A program made the position numbers and the translations under genes. Positions 34,261-45,395 of a DNA stretch of 64,000 nucleotides are shown here, in pieces. The stretch is taken from contig OY755252.1 in the NCBI GenBank assembly GCA_963576725.1, positions 29,467,078-29,531,077 on the forward strand, written 5' to 3'. Numbering within the stretch: position 1 is the first letter of the stretch; each line of letters opens with the position of its first letter. Under the pieces are notes generated by a model. The model did no database searches. It saw only the letters and a program-made list of their open reading frames with translations, and was not told where the DNA came from. The stretch is from Azorinus chamasolen (taxonomy: Eukaryota; Mollusca; Bivalvia; Cardiida; Solecurtidae).

Positions 34261-34700
34261 ATGCTGTCTATCGGTGTTTTGGTGGTGGTTGCGTCTTGCA
34301 TGTGGCTTTGCCTGCTTGACTTTACTACTTTTCCAATTGGAAACATATTTTGCTTTTCCAACACGATCTATGCAGTCATCAATTCTTGGTATTGGAAGGG
34401 AATCCGTTTTGTCACAGAGTTCACTTTACGATAGTCTGTGCACAATCTGTATGTTTCATTTGAATTTGGTACAAGTATACACGGAGAGCTGTAGTTACTT
34501 TGACTAGGTTCAATAAAGTCATTTTCTAGTAGATACTTGACTTCTTTTCGGAGATATTCCTGTTTCCGTGGATTCATTCTATACAGATGTTGTTCTATTG
34601 ATGTAGTGTCCTCAACGATAACATCATGATGAATCACATTCGTCCGTGTGGGAATATCAGGGAATAAATGTTCATATTCATGAATAAGTTGTTTTAACTC
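33318..34700 (-). pseudogene. Gypsy reverse transcriptase-RNase H, interrupted by PLE1
   Basis: The frame starts after the integrase with NNLDPKLAHL-type linker and IEQHLYRMNPRKQEYLRKEV. It continues with PCILVPNSNETYRLCTDYRKVN (motif 1-2), then the PLE1 insertion. It resumes with KFDLLKGFWQVTL (motif A), GLFQYKVMPFGMKISPASFQRL (motif B) and YIDDTIV (motif C, intact). The connection FLGHVVGQGQVKP and FVWSDKCQNAF leads to an RNase H start (LAVDASDIGAGAVLLQ) that is truncated, with a jump to VVFSDHNPS. The order and motifs are typical Ty3/Gypsy. Confidence 0.85.
34075..34336 (+). mobile_element. PLE1 tail inserted in the Gypsy RT
   Basis: Starts inside the GGCGGTACTCTCTTTGTCACCC block and runs through the GT microsatellite to the terminal GACTTTACTACTTTTCC. 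TTGG is duplicated at 34071-34074 and 34337-34340. Removing one copy plus the insert restores a continuous RT reading frame, so this is a clean 5'-truncated insertion with a target duplication of about 4 bp. Confidence 0.85.
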
Positions 34701-34802
34701 ATTTCTTTGTTGTGGTTCAGGTGTGCAAGTTTCGGGTCCAGATTATTCAAAATATCTGAGTTTTGTAACTTTGATGGAGTAGGATCAGATTTTCCAAAAT
34801 TG

Positions 34803-36640
34803 TCACAGGGTATAGACCCCGACTCTTGCACTCTGTTTCTGTATGACAGGGTTCACAACTGTTACAGGTTTAGCAACAGAACTATCTCTGTCAATGTAGT
34901 TCTTCAACATGTTTACATGACACATTTGAGTTTGTTTGCGCCTCCCAGGAGTGTTGATGATGTAGTTTAAGTCACTGAGATTTTTGTCAACAGTATATGG
35001 ACCAAAATATCTAGCTTGCAAAGGCTTACTGGGTACTGGCAGAAGAGCAAGAACTTTATCTCCAGGTTCAAAACTACTTTCTTTGGAATTATTGTTATAT
35101 ATTGTTGTCATTTTACTTTGAGCATCTTTGAGATTAGATTTAGCCAGCTCGCATGCCTTTGACAATTAGTTTCTGAAGTCAGACACATACTGAAGTAAAT
35201 GCAGTGAAGTTTCGCCCTCAGAAAGAAATTTCTCTTTCAATAATTTCAAAGGTCCGCGAACAGAATGTCCAAACACCAATTCAGAAGGACTAAAACCAAG
35301 AGACTCTTGAACTGATTCTCTGATAGCAAACAGCAGTAAATGTACGCCCTCATCCCAGTCTTTTTCAGTGTCAAAACAGTATGACCTAATCATGTTTTTC
35401 AATGTCAGATGATACCTTTCTAATACACCTTGACTTTGTGGATGATAAGCAGAAGAGATGTACTGTTTTATTTCTAATTCATACATAACCTGTTGGAAAA
35501 TATCAGACATGAAATTGGAACCTTGATTTGGTTGAAAAGATTTTGGAAAACCACCAACAAATGTGAAAAACTTCACAAGAGTCTTGATGATTGTTTTCGT
35601 CTTGATATTCCTTAAAGGAATTGCTTCTGGGAAGCGGGTTGAAGCACACATGATTGTCAAAAGATACTCAAGGCCTGATTTTGTTCTAGGAAGGGGACCA
35701 ACACAGTCTATAATGATCCTACTGAAAGGTTCATCAAATGGGGCTTTAGGTATTGTCTGGTTAGGTTTTCCTACCATCTGGCATGTGTGACAAGAGTTGC
35801 AATACCTAACAACATCAGCTTGGAGACCAGGCCAAAAGAAATGATTAAGTATCTTGTTGTAGGTCTTGTTAATACCTAGGTGGCCTGACATAGGAGTTTC
35901 ATGAGCTAAACTCAGTATGTTGTCACGATATGACTCTGGGACAACAATTTGATGTTTAATGGCCCACTCGTCAGTAGCTGAGACATCAGGTGGTCGCCAT
36001 TTTCTCATTAAGATACTATTTCTTTTATAGTAACAAACAGGGTTTGTTGAAGCTTCATCTTCACTCAAAGCTTTGTAAATCAAATTCAATATCTCAGGAT
36101 CATTCTGTTGTTCCTGGATAAGATGTGACCTTGACAGCAAATCATGAGATTTGTCTATTGTCTTTGATGACATATGATCAGACTTTTTCAAGTCTGATTT
36201 AGAATCAGAGGTATGAAGTGTACCTTATCTCCAGCTAAGTCATTGCAACAAATGGACACCTTTAAATCGTAAGGAGGGTCTAATACCAACAGTCACATGC
36301 CCAATAACCATATCTGGGGTCAAATGTACATTATGGAGAGGGATACTAATGTTTTCACACTCTACACCCTGAATAATGACACTCAATCCAGAAGAAGACT
36401 TCTCCGAAAAAGGCAGAACATCTGTTAAATAAGAGATTGAGAAGCTCCTGTGTCTCTCAAAATCTTAATAGGGGTAGGTGCACAGGTACCACTTGTAAGT
36501 GATACAAAACCTTCCGATAGGAATGGTTCATAAATCTCCATAACAGAACCAGACTTTGGTTCTATGACCCTGGCAATTGACTTGCTATCAATACAAGACT
36601 GTGGTTTTGACCTTAAAGTGGCGGTATTCAATTTCAGAAC
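34803..36640 (-). pseudogene. Gypsy protease-integrase region
   Basis: The protease segment (36425-36640) carries ILRDTGASQSLI, the DTG active site of retroviral-type aspartic proteases. After a few stops, an open frame of 341 codons (35166-36191) holds the integrase. It has the HHCC zinc domain (HETPMSGHLGINKTY...CNSCHTC) and the core with IIIDCVGPL (first Asp), FQPNQGSNF (Asn where the second catalytic Asp is normal) and QGVLERYH (Glu). It ends with a GPY-type C-terminal domain (RYFGPYTVDK, 34803-35165) in a separate frame. An in-frame stop near 35165 splits it. It would cut polyproteins and insert element DNA if intact. Confidence 0.85.
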
Positions 36641-36705
36641 AAGAAGTACTTAAATTCGTGATCTCAAAGGATCAGAAGGTATAACAACACTGATAAGGAA
36701 GTTCT
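36633..36705 (+). mobile_element. REP290 fragment at the Gypsy break
   Basis: TATTCAATTTCAGAACAAGAAGTAC, GTGATCTCAAAGGATCAGAAGGTATAACAACACTGA and AGGAAGT match the middle of REP290. It marks the point where the Gypsy protease region ends. Confidence 0.75.
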
Positions 36706-37394
36706 GTAAGCTCTTGGAAACGGAACATCAGTTCTGGCCTATCAAACTCCGTGAACTCCAGAAGGGAGTTTTTCGAGCCGTTTCCTCCGCTTAGCGTAGC
36801 TGCTGCTCTGTCAAAATTACATCTCAATGATGTCGCCCTCGACTGTTGCAAATACTCTATTACCGTTTTAGGAAGGCTGCTCTTCCAACCCAGTTCGAGA
36901 AACAGAGTTCGTCTTAGATTATACCCTCCGCCTTTCTTACTTCCTGTAGTAGACAATTTAAGGGGTTTCCATCAGAGTTGTGTATAAAATCAACCTTTGG
37001 GTTGGCTTTAAGTCGGAGCCATCCCCTCTAATCTATATCAAATGTCTGGTAGTCCCCACCTGCTGGAGGTTGACCCTCGCATAAATTGTTGTAATAACCA
37101 TCAACGGTGGGACTGAGTTGTGCATTTGATAAAGAAGTACTTGCAATATCATCCGAGACCGTGTCATACTGGTTCTGGTTACCAAATAATTCCATAGGAA
37201 TGTTTTCATTCGCCATTTTAAAAAACAAATATGAATTGAATGTATAATAGTTTAACATTCTATGTCTCAAAGCGAATTTGGTAGACAACTTAACCCGTAC
37301 AGACGCCTTAGGGAGCCTTTCAGGGTAAAACGTATCCGGCAGACGTTCCTAATCACAAACAAACCAAACACGATATATCACAATCAGTAGTTCT
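36706..37394. other. Unassigned; open frames on both strands
   Basis: Frames at 36672-36956 (minus), 36751-36987 (plus) and 37028-37288 (minus) are open but show no recognisable domain. They may belong to the same decayed large DNA element as the capsid relic that follows, but this is only a guess from position. Confidence 0.35.
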
Positions 37395-37950
37395 TTGGGA
37401 GGTTACCCAAACTCGGTGCCAACGATGTTATAATCTCTTGGACAGTCCATCTAGCCTTCCAGATCAATCTGGAATCGATCGACGCTAATCGTACAACTGA
37501 AAGCAATCAGGTTCGAGCTGTCGTAAAGAAAACCACGACAAAGATCTCTGGAAACGAGGTGGTGAGTGTCGATGACAACGACATCTACGAGAGCTACTGA
37601 TACCTCTGGAATATCGAGAATAAGGGAGAATTCCCAGTACCATGGGATTGACACCTCTACGGATGGAAATATAACACAGTTGAGAGTAAATTCCTGAGAC
37701 AAGGCTGGTTGAAAAAAGAAGGACGTTGCCATTGCTAAGGCCTATGGCAACACTTCTTCATCCTGCTTGACTTCGTAATCCTTGAGAGTCACATGCCCTT
37801 CTTCCAGTCGGCTTTCGGGGACAGGCTTGAGTATGAACTCACGTTTAATGACTCGGCCGTGTGATCCATGCGGACGGCGACGCCAATGCTATGTTCTCTA
37901 TAGAGGACATTGCATTGGAGTTCGAGATTGCAATTAAAAACGAATATTTT
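37395..37950 (+). pseudogene. Decayed capsid-like gene of Polinton/Maverick type
   Basis: Read with two frameshifts and at least two stops, the strand gives segments such as KISGNEVVSVDDNDIY, LESHMPFFQSAFGDRLEYEL and FSIEDIALEFEI. These resemble a conserved stretch of the double jelly-roll major capsid proteins of Polintons and relatives. Only the first part of such a protein is present; after about 37950 the sequence turns AT-rich and unrelated. The family call rests on remembered motif style and needs a profile search. Confidence 0.5.
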
Positions 37951-40379
37951 TTTAAAAATAAGGGGGGAGTTTATATATTCTTATGCCCATCAGAATGCCC
38001 CAATTTTCTGAAATTGTTATATTTCACATGTTTAGATATTCAATCATGGGGTTTGTTAAATTAGTTTTCTGAGCCCCAAATTTCTGAGTTTGTGTTAAAT
38101 TTCTGAGCTCCGTTAGTTTTATTCACTTGTTTATAATTTCAATCATGGGTGGGGATTGATATATTAATTTTCTGAGTCCTAAATGTCTGAGTTTGTTATA
38201 CTAATTTTCTGAGCCCCAAATGTCTGTGTTCGTTATATTATTTTTCTGAGCCCTATCTTTCTGGTTTTGTTTTATTAATGTTCTGATCTCCGTTAATTTT
38301 CTATATTCAATGATGGGGGTTTGCTAAATTAATTGTATGTGCTCCAAATGTTCTGGGTTTGCTCTATTAATATAATTTAAATAGAAAAAATCAAAAACAA
38401 AGAATAGGATTAAGTTTTCACGTTGCATTATTTGGTAGATTTCTATTTTTATGGGTTGGAAACTCTTAATTAAACTTGGGAAGTGTGTGTATAGCAACGG
38501 GGTGAAACGAGATTATAGACTCACTTATGGAGACAGCACCCCACCGGTGTGCTTGCCACAGGAGGGAGACCGGATATATTGTTGCAGAGAGAGAGAGAGG
38601 GGTGTGTTGCCCTTGCTATTGGAGGTCATTCAAAGCTGTAGCTGGGTAACATCATGTCTGCAGATCATGGTGAATATCTTACTAAAGAACACAAAAAGCT
38701 TTACGTTCTTTAGGAGACCAGGGTTGGTTTTTTGGGGCGAGCATGACAAAGACGCTTGGCACTGTGACTGTTTAGTTGTATAGCAAACTGGCAGCCTACC
38801 TAATACTGAGCCCAGATGATCGACAGAATTTGCTTGTCACTGACCTTAACAAAAATCCGTTTGTTGGGCATGCAACAAGCACCGCTACTTACGAACTTTA
38901 CCACCGATATAGCTTGTGCATAGCTCCGCTTACAGTTATGCTCAACACAATTACATGTTGCAAAATGCTTTCAAATATAGATCATGGAAACACAACCGGA
39001 GATAGAGACAGTGACTATAGCTAAATATCCTAAGAAGGTGACTGAGGTTAAAAAAGCGGCTTTATCCAGAAATAAAAAAACAAGAACAGTTTGTTCCGCA
39101 TGCAACACGCATCGCTACTTGCGAGCTTTACCACAGATATAGCGTGTGCATAGCTCCGCTTACAGTTATTCTCAACACAATTTCATATTGCAAAATGCTT
39201 ACAAATATAGATCATGGAAACACGCCCGGAGATAGAGACAGTGACTATAGCTAAATATCCTAAGATTGTGACTGCGGTTAAAAAAGCGGCTTTATCCAGA
39301 AGTAAAATAACAAGAAAAGCTCCTTAAACAGCTTAAGAGTTTGACAGAAAAGCAAAGCTTAACACATGCCGAGCATTGTTTAACATCCGCTAAGAAATAT
39401 GTTCAATGTTTAACACCGGTTAAGCAAACCTTATCAACCTCTGAGCAACACTCGATACTTCGGTGGGTGTTAATTGTTGGAGTTTTAGTCGTCTTAGGTG
39501 TTGTAAGTTGGCTCCTGATACCTCCTAATAAAGCAGGGCATCATCCCAGTCGATAGGTTGAAGTTATATTTTCAAAGTTAATAAGAATGGCTAGTAAAGT
39601 GATTGTGTAGTCACTAATGCAGTGGCGTTCACTGGAAGTAACTACTATTTCAGTATACTCAGGAGTTAAGACGTTGACGAAGAGCGTCAACGGCACGATG
39701 CCGCTTTAGAACAACTGTAGGAGCACATGCAGCCTTGGCAAATAAAACGGACCCAGAGGCTGGATTATACTCAGGATGAACTTCGCCGGCAAGGCTACGC
39801 CGGCAAGGCCACGCTAGCTCTAACCTGTCGCAGGGTTATCCTGAATAACCCACCTCAGAAACGGCCCGAGAAAGGTGAAAATCCGTGAAACTTCGATTGC
39901 CACCGAACCCCCATAGCATTCGGAAAAAGCCTACGTAGTTAGAGGGTAGATGTAACAGTAGGACATATGGGATCAGCAGCGTTTCTCAAAGTCCATAATC
40001 AAGAAAGAAACTGGTGGGAAAAGTCTTATATCTCGACGGGGTTAAGTTTCAACTATCAGTTAAAGTTCAGTCAAGCAAAGCAAAGCCGAATGGAGATGAG
40101 AAATACACCGACCCCGTCTTAAAGCACAAGCTGAAGGAACTTCTGCAGGCGAGTGAAATTCACCAGATTATAAATGAAGTTTACTCCAAGTGGGCCCAGA
40201 GATGCTCTGGATGGATTTTTTGATAAAGTGGATTGTTTATGGTTGGACAAAGCGCGGTACGAACCGTTAAGTTGGTTTTCACATAGACCTGTCTTAAGTT
40301 GTGAACAAGAGTGCCAATGGGCACAATATACGCCCGTCGAGGTCTTGTTCAACATAAACTTGGGTTAACGTATTTGCTA
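37951..40379. other. AT-rich region with tandem duplication, no assigned gene
   Basis: 38000-38400 has a repeating TTTCTGAG-CC-AAAT phrase at roughly 50-80 bp spacing. 38451-38783 and 40014-40223 are open but unrecognised. 39341-39556 (about 71 codons) encodes a hydrophobic stretch (RWVLIVGVLVVLGVVSWLLI) preceded by a polar region and could be a membrane-anchored remnant of a larger element. None is supported as a host gene. Confidence 0.4.
38851..39315. repeat. Direct tandem duplication, 230-bp unit, two copies
   Basis: 38851-39080 and 39081-39310 align along their length, with a constant 230-bp offset (for example GCATGCAACA at 38868 and 39098). They end with GCGGCTTTATCCAGAA-TAAAA in both. 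About 10% divergence by eye suggests an old duplication. Confidence 0.85.
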
Positions 40380-41350
40380 AACTCAAATTATATGTCCAAT
40401 TGTGCGACCAAGTTTCAAGGTTGTAAATAGGCGTTATTTAACAAACAAAACCCCGTAACCAGAAATTCTAAATTACCAAAGGGCTATAATTGTGTCTAAA
40501 TGCTTGTGTACAGGTGAAGCTTGATATAGTGAACATGTGTTGAAAGTTTAAAAGCTTAATCTGAAAGGGTTATGTAAATAATTGGATTTTAACCAAAACC
40601 TTAACCAAAATTTCTCAGTTAAAAGGGGGCATAATTCTGTCAAAATGTTGGACAGAGTTATGTACTCTTGCCTACAGGTGATGCTTATGATGGTTAACAA
40701 GTGTTCCAAGTATAAGAGCTTTATCTCAAAGGGTTATGTAAATAAATGGACGTTAACAAAAACTTTAACCAAAAATTCTAAGTTAAAAGGGGGCATAATT
40801 CGGTCAAAATGCTTGACAGAGTTACGTACTCTTGCCTACAGGCGGAGGTTGCGACGGTGAACAAGTGTTCCAAGTTTCAAAGCTTTATCAAAAAGTGTTT
40901 TGTAAATAAGTGGACTTACAAAAATGTGTTCCACGTAAATTGAGGTTAACATTTTTGCTTAACGCAAATGCCAAACGCAAATTATAAGTCCAATTTTGCG
41001 ACCTTTGACCATAGATAAACGACCCGGGACTTGGCAGGCTACTGTAGCATGTCTAAATAAACATTTTGGTTACATTTGGAAAGGATCCACCAAGCGGAAC
41101 TTGAGTTAGAGATGTTACAGACAGACAGAGAGGTTAACATTTTTGCTAAACGCAAATTCTAAGTGCAATTGTGTGACCCTGACCTTGGATAAACAAACCG
41201 GGACTTGGCAGGCTACTGTAGCATGTCTAGATAAACATTGTGATTAAATTTGAGAAGGATCCACCAAGCGGAACATGATTTAGAGATGTTTCAGACGGAC
41301 AGACAGCCAGACGGACAGACGGACAGACACACAGACAGCGACATTACATA
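40380..41350 (+). mobile_element. Pearl-like element F
   Basis: Diverged core units share TTAAAAGGGGGCATAATTC-GTCAAAATG-T-GACAGAGTTA, CTTGCCTACAGG and TTAACATTTTTGCTAAACGCAAATT-TAAGT-CAATTGTG. The array ends with (GACGGACA)n at 41292-41338 and ACATTACATACTACGTCCGG. Confidence 0.65.
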
Positions 41351-41639
41351 CTACGTCCGGTTTTGTTTTTTTAAAAAAATAAACATGCATACATAAATAT
41401 GAAAAATATGGACAACGACTGTGTATGATTGAGTATTCTTGTGATGTAGAAAATCATCCTGAAAGAACTAAATATTATGCTTTGAAAGACCACATAATCA
41501 AGAAAGGAATTCATTCCCTATCATCCATCTCTTAAATTCAAAAAAAGAGAAACACAGTACTTGTGATATAAATGTGTTCGGCTAGGAAAAGGGAGCCATA
41601 GTTAACTAAATAGGTAAACAATCAGCCTCCATGCAAAGA

Positions 41640-42309
41640 GTTAAATTGTTCATCAAATATGTTAACAAAATTCATTAAAAAGGGATATGATCCTGTAGTA
41701 TTACAACATACTGCATGTTTGGTTGTCAACCCGTTTACAGTTGGCAATCACGCTGGCCTCTTTGCATGTACGCCGACAAGAAAGGGTTATACTGTATGAA
41801 GGCGACCTCTTAATCCCAGAAACGGAAGGAGAACGTCGGACATCTGTACTATTTCGTTTTTGTCGTACCCATTATTACTTTTCTACAGTTACTCTGTTTG
41901 CAGCTCAGTCATTGAGTACACAAGCGATAGGTGAATACAGTTTGTTCACTTAAATGTTTCGTTATACATGCATTTTACCACTGTATTTGCCATCGCGGTT
42001 GTTATAGATTAGTCGGAGAGGGGATACGTTTATTTACACTGTTTGTCTTTTAGTATGGGGAAAAATAAGTGTGAGGTTGGGCGCCCATAAACCGGTTTTA
42101 CCCCCCCCCCCCGTCAGTTACTTTTGGCACTGACCGTTCTAAGACGGTAATTCCATCTTCTCCTATTGTATGTTTGTTTTGTCTGTGTGCGTCTCTTGAT
42201 GTTTTTATAGTTATGTACATTTGCTGTTTCCTTGTGTTGCTGTTCGGGCGACTATTTGTTCTGTATGTGGTGTTTCCTGCATGACTCATTTTTGTACTTT
42301 TACTAGCTT
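41640..42309 (+). mobile_element. PLE2 3' part (RT C-terminus and tail)
   Basis: From TTAAAAAGGGATATGATCCTGTAGTATTACAACATACTGC (the coding end, also at 56690 in reverse), through TCGGAGAGGGGATACGTTTATTTACACTG, GGTTGGGCGCCCATAAACCGGTTTTACCCCC and TGTACATTTGCTGTTTCCTTGTGTTGCTG. It ends at GCATGACTCATTTTTGTACTTTTA. Confidence 0.8.
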
Positions 42310-43050
42310 ATTCCAGAACATATTTTCCAAAGAAAAAATATCATTTCTGGCATGAAATGCTGAATAAAAAGCTTTCTTTACTGACGAGCCAATGAAATAT
42401 TACACAAATTTCACTTGCTCGGAAGGCTGCAAATCAATCACTAACCTTCCTTCTGGATTACCTATTCATACGTTATGGGAATTCTATATATCGTCAGGTG
42501 ATTGGTATTTCGATGGGTACGAATGGTGCACCACTGGTCGCCGATTTGCTTTTCTACTGCATTGAGAGAGATTTCATGTTGAGTTTGAACCCACAATCGC
42601 ATGAAGTTGTCATAAAAAGCTTCAATGATACTTCTCCATATTTGGTTGATATTTTAAACTAAGATCACACTTTATTTGATGTTTTGATTTATACCATTTA
42701 CCCACAATAGATAAAATTGAATAATCCTTACCCTTTAGACACTTATGCGGCTTTTGTCGATCTTGACATTAAAATTGATAATGGAATGATATCTTCTGAA
42801 TTTGATTACTAAAGAGACGATTTCGATTTTAATAATGTAAATATTCCTCACCTTGCTCCATCTTGCGGGGTTTATATATTTCATCTTATTCGTTTCGCTA
42901 GAGCTTCTGCTGCCGAGTTTAACAGTCGAAATCTAATTATAACTGAAAAGCTGTTTAAGCAAGGATATAGTAATTATAAACGTAGAAAAACATTCTCTTA
43001 CTTTTGTCAACGAAATCTCTCACTTATTGGCAAGTATAAATGCAATCTTA
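42310..43050 (+). pseudogene. PLE2 reverse transcriptase, second decayed copy
   Basis: Translation with stops gives FTDEPMKYYTNFTCSEGC, GISMGTNGAPLVADLLFYCIERDFM (motif B), a decayed motif C region, FVDLDIKIDNGMISSE and CGVYIFHLIRFARAS. This is the same protein as at 56649-57545. It follows the PLE2 tail of the previous copy head-to-tail, without telomere repeats at the junction. Confidence 0.75.
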
Positions 43051-43106
43051 AGGCGCAATCAACAATCTCCTGGTCATGATGGATATCCACACGACCATGC
43101 CTCACT

Positions 43107-43401
43107 TTAAATTATGCTCTGCGAGCAGTTCACTGACCGCACCCATAAACTCTCCCCCGGGATTTACTTGAAGAAAGTTGAGACCTGCAGCTATCTCTAT
43201 GGCATCTTTTGCCGTCAGGGCTTTGTAACGGCTTACCACGTCAACAACAGTGTTTAAAGGTATTCCTAGCCACGACCATGAGGCAAAAACAGTGGATCAG
43301 CCTGGTGGATATAATTCGGGACTGAAACGTTCAATCTTGGTCGTGGGATATGTCTGGGAGCGGGAAGAGTTGTCTATCTGATTGCCTGCTTCGTTAACCA
43401 T
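43107..43401 (-). pseudogene. Unidentified coding relic, about 98 codons
   Basis: From an ATG at 43401 the minus strand is open except for one internal TGA and ends in TAA/TGA after LLAEHNLK. The second half (YKALTAKDAIEIAAGLNFLQ and VNPGGEFMGAVSELL) has clear protein-like composition. I do not recognise the family. It lies between PLE2 and PLE1 copies, so it may come from another mobile element. Confidence 0.35.
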
Positions 43402-43799
43402 GACTGGGCCTCATCTCATGAGAACTTAGCGGCCTTGGGCAGATGCTTTATAGCCGCCACCCCAACCAATAGTCTTACGGGCTGTAGTAGATTATTGAGG
43501 GTGTTTTCTCGATAGTAAAATATAACTCAAACTGTTCAATTGTGTTTATGAAGCTGGCTATCGAATGTAATCATCTTCCCCATTTGGTATATATTAGTGT
43601 TATACTTGGGCTCGGGGAAATAACTTAACCAGCTCATCTACAGGGGTTTGGTGAAAGTGGGATAAGGACGAGGTTGGGTACCCGTAAACCAGGTTTAAGT
43701 CTTAAATCTGTTGTATATAATAAAATAGTGAATAGAAATTAGACTTGCATCCATAGGATACGGATTCCTATCTTCTGGCCAGATTTTAGGTGATAAAAC

Positions 43800-45395
43800 T
43801 TACCATGTCTCGTTCTTTGCTTGAAGCTTTTAACAGTCCTAATTTAGTTATTACTGATACACTTCTTAAGCAAGGTTACAGATATCACAAACTTCGGAAA
43901 ACGTTTTCTAAATTTTAGAATCGAAATTTACCACTCATTAGTAAATATAATTGCAATCTACGGGCGTTACTGCAACAAGGCATTTCTAAGCCAGAATTTT
44001 ATGGGGATATTATCTACAAACTTAGAAAAATTTGTGGGTCATATCCATTTTCATGATTTGTTTATAAAACGCCTTAAAATATTTAAGAAGAAAGGTAATG
44101 ACCCTATTATATTGCAACGCACTGCGTGTTTGTTTATCGACCCTTTTATAGTTGGTAGCTACGCTTCCCTCTTCACTTGCGTGATGACAAGCCGAGGGTA
44201 GAACTCTATGATGGTATACTCTTAAACTCGGATACGGGATGAGCTTACCAGACCCTGTCGTGCCCTAAACGGCTTACCTGCAGGTGCCCTGACTTTAGCA
44301 AAGTCATTGAGTACATATTTGACGGATTGTCACACTTGTTATGCTATGTTTTTTCAACATTTGTTACTATGACAGTTTTGTTCAGAATAGGAATGGCTTT
44401 CAGCCAACCCATTAAGCTAACACGTTACCCAATAGTCATGTACAGTGGCAACTAAGCTAAGGCTAGGAATGGCTTTCAGCCAACCTATTAAGCTAACAGT
44501 TGACCCAGTAGTCATGTACAGTGGGAACTGAGTTCAGGACAGGAATGGATTTCAGCCAACCTATCAAGCTAACCGTTGACCCAATAGTGATATAAATGGA
44601 ATGATTTTCAGTCAGCCCATTCATTCTAATTTATGATGTTGATGAGCATGGCTTTCAGTCAACTTGTCTGTATCAAGTTTGTTAATATAGATTATTCTAA
44701 TTTGTGATATTGATGAGCATTGCTTTCGGTCACCTTGTCTGTATCAGGTTTGTTAATACAGTTTATGCTATTCCTTGCGGATAGTGATTTCATATCTATT
44801 GTATATCATCTGCATATCTTTCACTGACCGGTGGAAAATCATGTAGTTCCTTCCGGCTAGCGATTTCATATATAGTGTACATCTTTCATTGTCTGGATAG
44901 ATAATCATGCGGATCGTTCCGGTTAGTGATTTCATCCATGTGAAGCGCTTTTGAACGCACATATCCAGTGTGAAAAGAGCGCTATATAAATGTGTAATAA
45001 TATTAATGTTTTCCATGTTGTCCTGTGTTCACCGTCGACTATGTTGTGGGTAAGTCCTGCGGGGATAACTTTATTTACACTACTTGTAAAGCTAGGGTAA
45101 CTTTGAGAAAAGTGTGAGGTTAGGACGTCCGTAAACCGGTTTAAACCCCCAGTGGTGTTTTTGCTACTGACCGTGCCAAGGCGGTACTCTCTTTGTCACC
45201 CTTCCTTTCGTTTGCCTAGGTGGTTTTGTTCATGTGTGGAGTGTTTGTCTCTGAATCTTGTGTGTCTGTTGGTGTTTTCTGTATTCATCTCGTGTGTGAG
45301 TGTGTATTTGGATGTGTGGTTGTGTGTGTGTGTGTAAGTGTGACATGCTCTCTATCGTATGTGGCTTTGCCTGCTTGACCTTACTACTTTTCCAT
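43800..45395 (+). mobile_element. PLE1 copy with a LINE-C tail inserted
   Basis: RT C-terminal coding (TSL-LKQGYRYHKLRKTFSKF-NRNLPLISKYNCNLR...) at 43820-44205, with one stop and one frameshift. It is followed by the PLE1 3' UTR, interrupted at 44353-45005 by a LINE-C 3' end. The UTR resumes at CCATGTTGTCCTGTGTTCACCGTCG and runs to CTGCTTGACCTTACTACTTTTCCA. It has the same gene order as units A and B, in opposite orientation. Confidence 0.8.
44353..45005 (+). mobile_element. LINE-C 3' end inserted in PLE1
   Basis: ATGTTTT is duplicated at 44346-44352 and 45006-45012. The insert starts TTCAACATTTGTTACTA-GACAGTTT, like the LINE-C 3' UTR at 52640. It holds three approximate 65-75-bp repeats of GGAATGGCTTTCAGCCAACC-ATTAAGCTAAC, then GATGAGCATGGCTTTCAGTCAAC repeats. 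It ends with GAGCGCTATATAAATGTGTAATAATATTA, the GCGCTATATAAAT-type 3' end usual for CR1/L2 LINEs. Confidence 0.85.

Larger units (their letters stand above)
33000..36640 (-). mobile_element. Gmr1-like Ty3/Gypsy retrotransposon body, 5' part lost
   Basis: The minus-strand order is protease, integrase, reverse transcriptase, RNase H start, polypurine tract, LTR. The protein sequences are Ty3/Gypsy type, but the integrase precedes the RT as in Ty1/Copia. That arrangement is the hallmark of Gmr1-like elements of aquatic animals. gag and the 5' LTR are absent: the element stops near 36633 at a REP290 fragment. A PLE1 tail (34075-34336) is inserted in the RT. Scattered stops make this copy inactive. 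Confidence 0.85.
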
